The position numbers and the translations under genes are program-made. From assembly GCF_000296215.2 (NCBI RefSeq), contig NZ_CP013949.1:6441501-6505500 (forward strand): a stretch of DNA of 64,000 nt, in the 5' to 3' direction. Below the pieces are notes generated by a model. The model saw only the letters and a list, made by a program, of their open reading frames with translations. It was not told the origin of the DNA and made no database searches. Of this stretch, positions 9,986 through 20,605 are shown piece after piece. How positions within the stretch are numbered: position 1 is the stretch's first letter; every line of letters starts with the position of its first letter. The DNA is from Bradyrhizobium sp. CCGE-LA001 (GTDB taxonomy: Bacteria; Pseudomonadota; Alphaproteobacteria; Rhizobiales; Xanthobacteraceae).

Positions 9986-12269
9986 CACTGTCCGTGCTGC
10001 TCGCCAGCGCAAGGCCCGCGCTCCCTATAACGGTCGTACCCTCCGGAGCGTCATCGACCACGCCGAGACACTCGCCGGGTGTCAGATTGAGTTGGCCCAT
10101 TTCGACAAGAGGTACCGCACGTTACCAAGCGCAAAACCAACCGCGCGCCTTCACCGCGACCTTGACACCTTGTCCACCGGGCACAGCGCCGAGAGCGTGG
10201 GACGACTGCACTCGTCAGCCACTACACATTTGTGAAGCCGCGCTTCTCCGCGGGGGCTAGCGCAGGCACTGAGGGATAGTCGATCATTGCCTCGGCAAGC
10301 GAGCCAACAAACTCGGACAAGATGAACGCGTTTAGCGAGAAGCTCGATGATTTTGTCAAGAAGACAGCTCTCCGCCACGCGCACGTTCCATGCTGCCCGG
10401 AAGAGTCGGCCTTGTCTGCGATGGTCGGCCTTGATCTTTCCAATAGGTCTGGCTCTCTTTTAACCCATGCACCCATTCAAGGACCTCCTGCCAGTTCAGG
10501 CGCGCATGAGCTCCGAAACGTTTGCCTTCTTCATTGATTGCTCCTTTCCAATCGCTCAGCCGCGATGAGGACGGATGTCATCTGCAATGGTTTCCCAACC
10601 AGCCCCGTCCCGTACAAGGCTGAACGCGCGTACATGCAAATGGGCTGCTGCCGTATGCGGAGGCAGGGGGCCACATGACAGTGACATTCGGATAATTCCT
10701 CTAACAATTTGAACGAGGCAAGCGCTCCAAAGAAAACTTTAATCTTTGCCTGGGCCTCACCAGCAAGCACTGCGCTCTGACAGGCACCAGACATGTGCGC
10801 AATGCAATCGAGCAGAGGAACGGGCTTGCGTCCACTGCCGAATGACCGGCGAGTGAAACCGCGCGTAAAAAGAGAAAGAAGAGAAGCACACTGTGCATTA
10901 CGCCCTCAAGCGTGCCTGCACGAGCTGCATCGAAGCGGACCACATCCAATCGACTCGTCGAGCCGTGCCTTCACAATGTTCTTGCGGCAGCCCTGTGTAA
11001 CAATTCTTTGCCTCCGTGTTTCACAACCGATGCACCGCTCAATTGCGTGGACTACACGGAGGCTTGCCGAAATCAAGCCAATCGCTGGCTCCGCACAGAA
11101 GTTGGAGCAGCTAGATCTCTCTTGTTTCAGAAGGAATAAACCACAGAATGTCTTGCTTGAGCAGCTACCAAATTTGGATAGTCGGCCGCGCGAGACGCGC
11201 GAAACGGAGACGCGCAGCTTTGACGGTGACGGCAGAACAGACATCAAGCCGCGGCGTGACCACAATGCGCAGGGTGTCCCCACCCATTCGGCACGTTAGC
11301 CAAGGAGGAGGCTTTGGTTGCCTCGAGCGAGAGAGCTTAACTTGAGGGAAATGCAATATGTCGACGACTTTACCAAATGGCGCGGCAACAGAATCGCGCC
11401 CCAGATCACGCAAGGGTGCTCCCGATCGGACGGCCTAAAAGATGTCTGACACCTGGATCTTCACTCTAGGAACGCCACGTAGCTTGTCGACAGCCATCGG
11501 CTGTTTGACTCACAGTGATTCGGCCAAACGCAACGCGGTGGGGTGCCGATGGCAGAAGGGACATCAACCTGTCGACAATTTCAGATGAATCCGACTGCAA
11601 ACTCGACGCATTGCCGCAGTCATGCGGGTGAGCAGCCTCGCTACGTCATGCCCGACAATCACAGCACCGAAGCCGATCGTGAGCGTGGTTAGCCTGATAC
11701 CCAGCGAGCCTCTCTCTCAGTCGAGTTACACGCTGCGCAACTGGCGGCGCCGCTTTTCATCTATCGGAGTTCGCATTTTGGCAAGCCTTCCAATTACAAC
11801 CGTACGGAGATCGTCAAGCTGATTACGTCGGTGCCTCGGGCGTGCCCGTTGCCTCCTATTGCAAGCCGTCGCGCCGGTGAGTACGCGGCCCGCCTTGACG
11901 GCGGCAATCCGCAGCTGGATGCTTCCTGCGGCTCGGCCGACTCATGGTAATCGAATTTCAACCCTGACGGTTCCCGTGCGACGCGTGTTGTCGGCTTTAC
12001 TTGGGGTGTCATCCAAGCCAACGTTGGCGCAGCTGTTCAGAGGCAGGGTGTAAACCATAATAGCCAGCGTGATTGTCATGCGAGGCGTATGACGCTGAAC
12101 AAGGCTCCAAGCCGGGTCGACTTCAAGCAAGAACAAAGCTATCGAAGTCGACATCCTGCATGGCGTCCAAACAGACCTCCCATTCGCTGACGCCACAGTT
12201 CCGATCGCCCTTAGTGCTAAACTCTTGAAGGGCCGACAGGCACCGTCCATTGTCGTCCAGTAGCAGCAG
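9986..12269. other. Long decayed stretch with coding-like fragments
   Basis: Nearly 2.3 kb without an intact gene. Some frames look like remains of proteins. On the minus strand at about 9.97-10.12 kb a run resembling GQLNLTPGECLGVVDD is readable for some 50 codons, and on the plus strand at about 11.86-12.05 kb another protein-like run follows. I cannot assign either. All are broken by stops and frame changes. Confidence 0.45.
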
Positions 12270-12400
12270 CTCGGGGTTCGAGGGTGTCGGCCTAGGCGCC
12301 GTGAATCAGACCAATATTAGCGCACCTGTGCATTTTTGGCCAAACAAATGAATGTGGTTGCCAAGCACCGCATTGTACGGCGGGCGTTCGCATCTGGTGC
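12270..12400 (+). pseudogene. Fragment of a GlcD-like FAD-oxidase gene (C-terminal part)
   Basis: The plus strand aligns by eye with about 29848-29950, the C-terminal part of the intact GlcD-like gene. Shared blocks include CACCTGTGCATTT, TTGCCAAG and ACCGCATT, with small indels and a gap of about 14 bases. It is too short and too broken to be functional. It lies immediately beyond the 3' end of the EctB-like gene, tail to tail. Confidence 0.7.
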
Positions 12401-12402
12401 GA

Positions 12403-13713
12403 TTAAGATCCATTGCAGCTCGCCGGTGTCCTCACCTCTCGCAAAGTTTCGGCCAACGCTTGGTCGAACAGCTCAAGACCTTCCTCCATCGTCTCACGGT
12501 CGATCGTGAGTGCAGGCAAGAATTTCACAACCTGGTCAACCGGCCCGCATCGCTCGATGACTAGCCCCTTCTCGAAGGCCTTCCGCGTGGCTACAGCGGC
12601 TATTTCGGCTATCTGGCAATCAAATCCCACAGCCATACCACGGCCTCGAACAACAAACCCATTTCCATACTTGGATGCAATAACCTCGAGACGGCGTCGC
12701 ATAACCTCCCCCATTTGCTGAACCTGCTGCGAGAACCTGGGGCTCCGCCAGTAAGTTTCTATAGCTGCGGTTGCGGCCACAAGCGCGAGATTATTTCCAC
12801 GAAAGGTGCCAGTGTGTTCACCTGGCTTCCAGATGTCGCACTCCTCTTTGATCAGCAACATTGAAAGTGGGAGACCGTACCCACTTAGTGACTTGGACAT
12901 AGCGACAACGTCTGGCGACAATCGCGCAAACTCGAAACTAAAAAACTTCCCTGTTCTACCGCATCCCATCTGGATGTCGTCGACTATGAAAAGGGCGCCC
13001 ACTTCATGTGCAATGGCCTGAACCGTCCTCAACCATTTCTCACCAGCTACGTTTATGCCGCCTTCGCCTTGTACGGTTTCCACGAGAATCGCAGCTGGAC
13101 GATCGAAGCCGCTGCTCTCGTCCGTCAATAGCTTCCGCAAATAGTCCGAGGTGTCCACAGCCGGACCAAAATAACCATCAAACGGCAAAAACGTCGCGCC
13201 ACCCAAAGAAAAGCCACTCGCTGAGCGATAGAACCTATTACCGCTGGCGGCGATCGCTCCCAAGCTCATGCCATGATAGCCATGTGTGAACGAAATGATG
13301 TTTTGACGCCCGGTAGCCTTGCGAGCGAGCTTTAAAGCCGCCTCGATTGCATTAGCACCTGTTGGCCCGGTGAATTGGAAGCGATAATCTAGTCCTCGTT
13401 CCCAAAGGATGGCCGACTTGAAGGTGTTCATGAACTGAAGTTTGGCAGGAGTGGCCATATCAAGCCCATGGACTACGGCATCCGATGCTAAGTACTCAAA
13501 GATAGCCTCCTTGATCGCTTGGTTGTTGTGGCCGTAGTTCAGCGCTCCAGCACCGGAGAAGAAGTCAATTAGCTTCCGGCCTTCTTCAGTTAGCATCGTC
13601 GAGCCCCGCGCCCGGCTGAAAATGGCTGGAAAGGAACGAGAGTACGAGCGAACGTTCGATTCCAGGGACGCGAACAACTCCAATTTGCAAGTCTGGTTGA
13701 TTTCTTCATTCAT
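12403..13713 (-). CDS. ectB: Diaminobutyrate--2-oxoglutarate transaminase (EctB-like)
   Basis: A 436-residue class III aminotransferase. The PLP lysine is K274 in MSKSLSGYG, the cofactor aspartate block is VDDIQMGCGRTG (about residues 244-255), and GPTGANAIEAALK (about 116-128) binds PLP phosphate. The SKSLSGYGLPLS segment is the signature I associate with EctB-type enzymes, which interconvert aspartate semialdehyde and 2,4-diaminobutyrate with glutamate as amino donor. The frame is open further upstream, but the ATG at 13713 has GAGGAGG at ideal spacing. No ectA or ectC is next to it, so it may serve a siderophore or another diaminobutyrate-derived product, or simply feed diaminobutyrate. 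A decayed paralogue of its 3' end lies at 9.9 kb. Confidence 0.82.
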   Translation of the reverse strand: MNEEINQTCKLELFASLESNVRSYSRSFPAIFSRARGSTMLTEEGRKLIDFFSGAGALNYGHNNQAIKEAIFEYLASDAVVHGLDMATPAKLQFMNTFKSAILWERGLDYRFQFTGPTGANAIEAALKLARKATGRQNIISFTHGYHGMSLGAIAASGNRFYRSASGFSLGGATFLPFDGYFGPAVDTSDYLRKLLTDESSGFDRPAAILVETVQGEGGINVAGEKWLRTVQAIAHEVGALFIVDDIQMGCGRTGKFFSFEFARLSPDVVAMSKSLSGYGLPLSMLLIKEECDIWKPGEHTGTFRGNNLALVAATAAIETYWRSPRFSQQVQQMGEVMRRRLEVIASKYGNGFVVRGRGMAVGFDCQIAEIAAVATRKAFEKGLVIERCGPVDQVVKFLPALTIDRETMEEGLELFDQALAETLREVRTPASCNGS

Positions 13714-15111
13714 GTTCGCCTCCTCAGTGGCTCGTTGGCCCACAACCATCATCAGTCGCAGAATCGCCGTCCTATAGACATAGCGATCTGGAGCTGCCAC
13801 TCCCCGGGCACGTATGTTGTTGTCCGACGAGGGTTTTCCGGAACGACTTCAATAGCTGAGAAACGAGCACCAGCGAACCCCCCTAGGCTTGTAGTATTCT
13901 TTACCATTCCGAGGTCGTAAGAATCCTCATCATACGTCGTTACTGAAGCCGCTCATTTGACGGGTTCATCGGCGCTGCGGCAGAGCAGCAACATCAGTTC
14001 AGACGACGAAGGAGTACAGAACCTCGACGGGGCTAACCTGTTAGGTTGCAATTCAACGATCTCTCGGTGTACTCAGCCTCGAACGCGCGTTGGCGTCCGG
14101 CGACCCGCCATCAACGCCGCGTCTCGGTTCGATGCTCAATTCTCCGACATTCAACTTTCAGTTATACTGAAACATCTCCGGAGCTTGGGTAGAGGACATT
14201 TTTTTGCGCAATTCAGCCCTTGAACCGGCCTACATCGCTGTTGCTAGTCGCCAGTTGTGCGAGGGTGCTGTCGCGATAAGCGCGGCCTTCGGCTTCCCCG
14301 TTGCCCCGCCAGCTCTAGCAGAATGCGAAAATCGGCATTCTAACTTACGACGTGATCATTGTGACTATGACACTCCGGGTTGATCATTCCGCCGATGGAC
14401 GAGGATCATAATGAGCGGTATTTGAAAGTGGTACATTCTGGCATGATGCCGACGACGGCGAACGACGTCGCTACCATCGAGACAGATCTCATTGAACCTT
14501 TCTGATGCCACCGATCGAGCTCAAGAGTTGGGCATGGCACGTAGCGGCGCTCATCTATTTGCTGTAAGAAGGACGTCATCCCATCAGGAAACACGGTCGC
14601 CGTTCTCGTGCACCCATTCTTTCGACGCAGGCGCCCTTGGGCGAACTTGGCCAACCAAGCCACGGCCCCACGGGTTGGACGACGCGCGGCATGGGCGCAT
14701 TTGATATGGAGAAGGCCCGCCTCATGCCATGAAGCCGAAGGATTTGCGATCGAGATCACAATCACCGTTGGACGCAAGGGTGAGGATGCACACTACCACT
14801 CGGCTTATTGCTACGCGAACAGCCGAGCTAGCCGTTCACAGGTCAGTGAAATTGTCGTTAGCGGACTCTTTCCGAACGCGGTAGGTTTGTCGAATAAGGA
14901 ACAACATGATCAGCACATGCATCTGGAGCAAACTCCTGAAGGCGCGGCAAGGCACCACCGGTAAAGGTCCCCATCTGGCGTGCTTACGCGATGGGCTGCG
15001 GATGACACCCGTGCTCCGCTCATCACGCCGAACACGAGTGACACATGTTCACAAGCGCCTTATCAATGTTCCAGATGCGCACACCGAGAGCTGGCCTGAG
15101 CCGGCAGCTGT
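13714..15111. other. Decayed stretch, no gene recognised
   Basis: About 1.4 kb between the EctB-like and monooxygenase genes. Frames up to 123 codons occur on both strands (for example minus 14406-14777 and plus 14608-14964), but they lack recognisable domains and good starts. The promoter for the EctB-like gene should lie just right of 13713. Confidence 0.45.
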
Positions 15112-16451
15112 TTACATAGCCTGCGCGAACTGATTCGCCGGTCGCTCCAGACCGAGGTTCTCTCTTAAGGTTCCTCCGGTGTATTTCGAACGGAATTTCC
15201 CTCGCCGGCGCAATTCAGGAACTACCAGGTCAACAAAGTCTTTCAGACCGCCAGGCGCAGTTGCTGGCAACACGTTAAATCCGTCAGCCGCATGTTGATC
15301 GAATGTGCCTACCATAGCGTCAGCAATCTCCTCCGGAGTTCCCACAACCATGAGATGTCCTTTGCTGTCTGATATCAACTGGATCAGTTGTCTCCAGGTA
15401 AATTTCTGACGTGCGGCAACGCCGACAAGCAGCTTCTGACGGCTCTTGATGGAATTTGTCTCCGGCAAAGTCTCTGGAACCAATGAGTCAAGATCCACCG
15501 AACGTAGATCGGTGACTGCGCCCAACCAAATATCTGCCGCCCCAATTTGGACGTCTATGTGCGTGGCCGCCCGTAGTCTTTGAAGTTTCTCAGCAGCTTC
15601 TTGCTTAGTTTTTCCGACTATCGGAACGATGCCAGGCATGATTACCACCCGATCATCCTTCCGCCCGAGTGCCCGCGCTTTTTGTTTGAGACTCGCGTAG
15701 TATCTTTTACCGTTCTCAATAGATGGCTCGGCGGTGAACACGACTTCGGCGACTTCGGCAGCGAAAGCTATACCTGCATCGGATGCGCCAGCCTGAACCA
15801 ACACTGGGTAGCCTTGCGGGGGCCTTGCGATGTTCAGGGGTCCTCTCACCGAAAAATAGTTTCCCCGATGATTAAGCACATGTAGCTTCGCAGTGTCAGC
15901 GTAGATACCAGTCTGCCTGTCACGAACGAAAGCATCGTCCTGCCAAGTGTCCCAAAGTCCTTTGACTATCTCCACGAACTCGCTCGCTCGAGCGTAACGT
16001 TCGTCGTGATCTGGCAGTCGCTCTTGCCCAAAATTCTGGGCTTCTGGATCCATGGCGGAGGTAACGATATTCCAGGCCGCGCGTCCTTTCGATAGGTGAT
16101 CAAGTGATGCGAACATCCGCGCAAGATTGTACGGTTGATAGTAGGTCGTCGTCGCGGTCGCAACAAGGCCGATGTCCCGTGTTCGGGATGAAAGGGCCGA
16201 CAACAGCGTTATTGGCTCGAAGCCATCGTTACGACCTACACGTGACATGATTGCATGACCATCTATTACGCCTTGATGATCGGCTATAAATACGAAGTGA
16301 AAGGCGGCACTTTCGGCGATTCGTGCAAGTTCTTCATAACGCTCGACATCCCCCCCACACTGACGGGCGCGCTCTGATCCCGCCAAGCGCCTTCATGGTA
16401 TCCCGCCCGGGTGAGATACAGTCCGAGCTTCATTTTCTCGTTGGCCCGCAT
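15112..16451 (-). CDS. LLM-class flavin-dependent monooxygenase (NtaA/SnaA/DszA type), frameshifted near the N terminus
   Basis: The main frame (424 codons from 16386) encodes most of an NtaA-family FMN-dependent monooxygenase. It is a TIM-barrel luciferase-like protein with ITLLSALSSRT and WNIVTSAM segments typical of the family, which oxidises aminopolycarboxylates, sulfonates or organosulfur compounds with FMNH2 from a partner reductase. The first 30 or so residues of the family (MKLGLYLTRAGYHEG...AWRD) lie in another frame starting at 16451 (GGAG at good spacing) or 16433. The two frames meet in a run of seven G on the minus strand at about 16350-16356. One extra G would restore a single normal-length protein. 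It is either a pseudogene, a sequencing error or a slippage switch. No flavin reductase gene is nearby. Confidence 0.82.
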
Positions 16452-16916
16452 GCCTTGTCTCCGTTCATTGACTATTCTGGCGCGATGCATTCAACTGTTT
16501 GATTCAATCGCGACCTTTCATAGTTCCTAGATGTCGAAAAGTGACGCAACGACTCGCTACAGCGCCGCGCGTATGTGCAAGTCCGAGGGCGGCAAAGGTA
16601 TGCAACCACTTCGTTCGATCTCCGGTGAGAAGCGGCCCCTAGAGGAGACAATTACCGTTTGCAGTACACGGAGTATTTCTCGCAAATTTACCCTACATAA
16701 GAATTGACGAGAACGGACCTACCAAGTGTGAGGGGCGTCCTTGTCTAGTGCAGCGCCGCCCCTTTAGACGTGCTTTGCTGTGAGAATTGCAATGCATTGA
16801 TCGGGCGCGCGCCTATTCTGCTTCGGGGCACTCAGGAACGAGGTGATCGCAACATGTGATCGGGCTCGAGCAAGCGTTGTCAGATCGATTCCCGAACAAA
16901 TTGCTATCGATCCTAG
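16452..16916. other. Intergenic, nothing recognised
   Basis: About 460 bases between the monooxygenase gene and the IS5-family element. It holds no supported gene. It should contain the monooxygenase promoter, which I could not identify. Confidence 0.4.
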
Positions 16917-17727
16917 GGTTCGGACTCAATTGAGCCAACGGGAACGGCGGCAGCGACGAAGGCCGCGCTGAGGTATTTCCTGGCGAGTTTGTCGTATCGA
17001 GTTGCTATGCGACGCCAGTCCTTGAGCCTGCACCACATGCGCTCGACGCGGTTTCGTTGCCGGTAGGCGCGTTTGTCGTCAGGGATCGGGCTGCGCCTTG
17101 ATGTAGTCGAGAGGATAGCCGGTTCTAGCTTGCAGCTTTTGATCAGGTTGAGCAGGTGGTCGGCATCTTATCCGCGGTCTGCAATCAGGCGACGAAAAGG
17201 ACCGATTGCGTGGACCAGATCGGCGGCAACGGTAATATCGTTGACGTTGCCAGCGGTGAGCAGCAGCACCCGAGGCGGCCTTTCGCGTCGGTCAGGCCCT
17301 GGAGCTTCGTCGTGCGCCCGCCACGCGAGCGGCCGATCCCTTGCGCGAAGTCCCCCCTTTTGTGCCAGCGGCGGAGCGGTGGACTTTGACGTGGGTGCTG
17401 TCGATGGCGACGGTGCCGAATATGCCGCTATGACCGCGGTTAGAGCCTTGAAGATGTCATGCCAAATCCCCTGCCGGCTCCACGGTTTATAGCGATTGTG
17501 GACCGTCGTGCAGGGACCATACCCCGTTGGGCAATCGGGCCAGCGACAACCTGAGCGCAGCTTGTAGACGATCCCGCTGATCACCCGGGGGTCGTCCACC
17601 CGACGCGCCCCGCGCGGACCGCGGGGCAACAACGGCTCGATCCGACGCCATTCCGCATCGTTCAAAAGGTAGAGCGCCTTCGCCTTCCCGCCTCTAAATC
17701 ATCTTAGAGGACCTTGAATCACAAACC
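16917..17727 (-). mobile_element. IS5-family insertion sequence (IS427-like), transposase frameshifted
   Basis: The transposase reads on the minus strand from an ATG at 17665 (MNDAEWRRIEPLLP) through a GCRW...YGPC block and then changes frame. AIDSTHVKVHRSAAGTKGG, which includes the first catalytic aspartate, is in another frame. The C-terminal part (DKRAYRQRNRVERMW, then ATRYDKLARKYL) ends near 16918. Imperfect inverted ends can be proposed at 16917-16930 and 17714-17727 (GGTT-G---A-TCAA pattern), giving a size of about 0.81 kb, normal for this group. At least two frame changes make it inactive on its own, unless programmed frameshifting applies. No convincing target duplication is visible. 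Confidence 0.78.
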
Positions 17728-18205
17728 ACGCTCAGCCGGAATCCATATTGAGTACAGACCCTAGCCCGCGTCCGATGATGGCCGCTCAGGTAGATACCAC
17801 CAATGTTGATAGTTGATATTGTCCTCGCGGAGCGGCATCGGATGTCCCGAAATCGGAGCGATGATCACTGGCATGCTTGTCCTCAATACGCGTTGGCGTC
17901 GGACGCAGGTGCGACTGACGAGTGCCGGGATGTCTACAGTGCTCTTTTGCGAACTATATCTTCGCGAGGCGATCGACCGGCTGAGCAATAGGCTGCCGCC
18001 GCTCGAGATCGGTGAACGCTACTTCGGCGCGGCGAGCATTTAGATGCAGGAGCAACGCGACGGAGCCCTCAGCACTGGGCGGGCAGTCGCTACACGCAGG
18101 CTCGGACTGCCCAAACCGGTGGCGCTCTAAGCTGTGATTGCGCACTGCCAGTTCTGGCGCGTCCTCCTCCATCGGTAAATTCGAGCGGCAAGGAGGTTCG
18201 TCTCG
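17728..18205. other. Intergenic between IS5 copy and MATE gene
   Basis: About 480 bases. A minus-strand frame at 17761-17988 and a plus-strand frame at 17813-18043 are open but unrecognised. The right end carries an AAGGAGG site (18190-18196). Confidence 0.4.
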
Positions 18206-18244
18206 ATGAAAGGTAGCATCTTTGATCATGGCTTCGATAGATAA
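18206..18244 (+). CDS. Possible 12-codon leader ORF overlapping the MATE start
   Basis: An AAGGAGG site at 18190-18196 sits nine bases before an ATG at 18206 and is the best ribosome binding site near this gene. That ATG opens a 12-codon frame (MKGSIFDHGFDR) ending at 18244, which overlaps the MATE start in a different frame. The MATE starts have poorer sites. It may be a leader peptide that couples translation, or a relic of a shifted original start. Confidence 0.35.
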   Translation: MKGSIFDHGFDR

Positions 18245-19667
18245 GACAGCTGAGACAAAGCCGCCCCCGAATTCTGGATTGGGGAGTAGGAGACAGGCGA
18301 CGGCCGGTCATGAGCTTGCCGACGAGCTGCGCGAACTCACAAGATTTGCGTTGCCGATAATTCTGACGCAGGTTGGGCAGATCGTAATGATGACGACTGA
18401 TCTCGTCCTAATCGGTCGCATTAGCAGCGAGGCACTCGCAGCGGCGGCACTGGCAGGCAGGATCTATCTGCTTAGTTTCATCTTCGGCGCAGGCCTGCTG
18501 GGGGCGGTCGCACCGCTAGCGGCGCAGGCTTTTGCGGCGGGCAATCTACTTGCGATCCGGGGGGCGGTACGCATGGGCTTATGGATGGCGCTGCTGCTAT
18601 CGCTTCCGATCATAGCCTTCGCATTGTGCGGCGAACAACTTCTGCTCGTCTTTAAGCAAACTCCTAACGCGGCGCGTCTCGCCCAACAATACCTTTTCGG
18701 GATCGTATGGGGCATTGCCCCGGCGTTTTGCTTTCAGGTGCTCCGCAGCTTCATGAGCGCGGTCAACCGACCGGGGCCAATCTTGTGTATCACACTGGCG
18801 GCGATCCCCGTAAATGCCGGCTTAGTTTATCTACTGATCTATGGGAAGCTAGGTTTGCCTCGGCTAGAGCTGTTCGGCGCGGGTGTCGCGACCACCCTAG
18901 TTAACTGCGCGACGTTTCTTGGTGGTTTGTGGTTCACAACAGCATACCGCTTCTTCCGTGACTACCGCGTTCTTGAACATCTTTGGCGCTTCGACTGGAC
19001 GTTGATGCGGCAGCTGCTGGTGCTAGGGATACCTATCTCAGTTAGTTCCTTGATCGGAAATGGCTTATTCGTGGCCGGTGCGCTTCTAACTGGCTTGATG
19101 AGCACCAGAGCGCTCGCTGCCCATCAGATCGCGGTTCAAATTGATGTTATCCTATTGGTGATTTCTTTCGGCATCAGCATGGCCGCGGCCATACGCGTCG
19201 GCCACGCGGTCGGCCGTAACGACGGATCCGGCGTCAAGCGTGCCGGTGTGGCAGCACTTCTACTCGGCATAGTCACGATCGCAACTCTGACGATTGCGGT
19301 ACTGGCCGCGCGTTTTGAGATCGCCGAACTGTTTTTGGGCGACTCGGGCGCCGACGCCGATGAAACGATTGGACTAGCTGCCAAACTCCTCTTGGTTGGA
19401 GCGAGCTTCTTTATCAGTGATGCTGTGGAGAGCATTGCGGCGGGCGCATTACGGGGACTGAATGATACTGTCGTACCACTTTTTTATGGCTTAATCGCTT
19501 ATTGGGTCGTCGGTTTTCCGCTTACTTTCTTGCTTGGTTTGAAGATAGGCCTTGGCGCCGTTGGTATCTGGATCGGCTTATCGATCGCAACGAATGTCTT
19601 CGCTACGCTCCTGGTAGTGCGTTTCATTTTGCTGGCAAACAGGTTGTTTTTTAGAGCCGACCCTTGA
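18222..19667 (+). CDS. MATE-family multidrug/metabolite exporter
   Basis: A 479-481-residue inner-membrane protein with about 12 hydrophobic helices arranged as two six-helix MatE halves. The N-terminal half begins FALPIILTQVGQIVMMTTD and shows the LIGRISSEALAAAAL stretch typical of NorM-type Na+ or H+ antiporters. Such proteins export cationic drugs or secondary metabolites. Possible starts are TTG at 18222 (AAAGG eight bases before) or ATG at 18228. The start is unusual because the strong site AAGGAGG points to an overlapping short ORF. The gene is alone, with IS remnants on both sides, and is one of few plus-strand genes here. The substrate cannot be inferred. Confidence 0.9.
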   Translation: MIMASIDKTAETKPPPNSGLGSRRQATAGHELADELRELTRFALPIILTQVGQIVMMTTDLVLIGRISSEALAAAALAGRIYLLSFIFGAGLLGAVAPLAAQAFAAGNLLAIRGAVRMGLWMALLLSLPIIAFALCGEQLLLVFKQTPNAARLAQQYLFGIVWGIAPAFCFQVLRSFMSAVNRPGPILCITLAAIPVNAGLVYLLIYGKLGLPRLELFGAGVATTLVNCATFLGGLWFTTAYRFFRDYRVLEHLWRFDWTLMRQLLVLGIPISVSSLIGNGLFVAGALLTGLMSTRALAAHQIAVQIDVILLVISFGISMAAAIRVGHAVGRNDGSGVKRAGVAALLLGIVTIATLTIAVLAARFEIAELFLGDSGADADETIGLAAKLLLVGASFFISDAVESIAAGALRGLNDTVVPLFYGLIAYWVVGFPLTFLLGLKIGLGAVGIWIGLSIATNVFATLLVVRFILLANRLFFRADP

Positions 19668-20089
19668 TCCGTTGAAGCCTTCTGGTCCACTCAGACAACG
19701 CGAATTGCAAGTGCAGGCGCATCTAGGAAGAGGTCTATTGGCGGCCGCTGCGTGTCGAGTTACTTGTTAGCGCCTTAGTTGCTTATGCAAGCTTTCAGGT
19801 AGTCTACCTTCGAGGTGTCGCCAGTCGGACTTTTATTTGTACGACGATTCCGCCGGCGGCGTGTTTAGTACCGGCATTCTTTGGTGCGGGTTGAGCTTGA
19901 ATCGTTCTACCTAGTAAGTACGTATCCGGCATAAACCGCGGGCTCGGCTGGATTGATATGACGGTGAGTGATCAAGCAACTGTTGGTCTTGTTTGTAATT
20001 TTGATCGACCTCGATAAGGCGTTCGATGCTGAAGGTGAACACTTACACCGTCTTCGCCGATGCCATAGACTTATGAGGCGCCGTCTTCG
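19668..20089. other. Intergenic, nothing recognised
   Basis: About 420 bases after the MATE gene with no supported gene and no clear terminator hairpin followed by T residues. Confidence 0.4.
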
Positions 20090-20605
20090 ATCTCCCATTA
20101 ATTTAGGGACCTCGCGCAGTTTCCAGGGATTGTCATCAGCCGGCGTATCGCGTTCTCTCGATCAGCAACTGCTTCGATCTCCTTTGTCACTTCGCGGATC
20201 CGATCTTCGAGGGGCGGAGTTCGGCGTAGAGATCGCCGAAGGGTCGATGCATTATTGGTGACAAATCGTTCCGTCATTCGAGGGGCAACTCCAGTTTGAA
20301 TATCCCAACACCCTGACGCTGAGGTACACGGTACTGGAGGGAGAAAACCCGCACCTCATTGATCAGGCGCGTCCTTGAGCCGACCACTTGGTCACGGATT
20401 CGATGCAGCGGCTGAGGCTCGACCTGGTCGGCCTCCTTTACTGCGACAAAGGTCTGCCGCGTCGCGGCCTCTGCGATCGCCTCGGCGTCGATGATATCGT
20501 TCTTGTCTGATTTTACATAGGGCTTCACGAATTGAGCGAGCATCAGACGCACCTTGTGACCAAGGCCTGTATCTTCCGCGCGAGCCACTGTGAACCGGCT
20601 CGCTT
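20090..20605 (-). mobile_element. IS110-family transposase remnant
   Basis: Reading leftward, the frame from about 20605 gives an IS110-type segment: WLARKIQALG, KVRLMLAQFVKPYVKS, then KNDIIDAEAIAEA (the acidic RuvC-like block), FVAVKEADQ and LHRIRD. A second block nearer 20100-20260, in another frame, reads RENAIRRLMTIPG, which matches the C-terminal transposase_20 domain. The N terminus and the far C terminus are missing and the two blocks are out of frame, so it is dead. Its right edge joins an IS3-family remnant directly. Confidence 0.8.
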
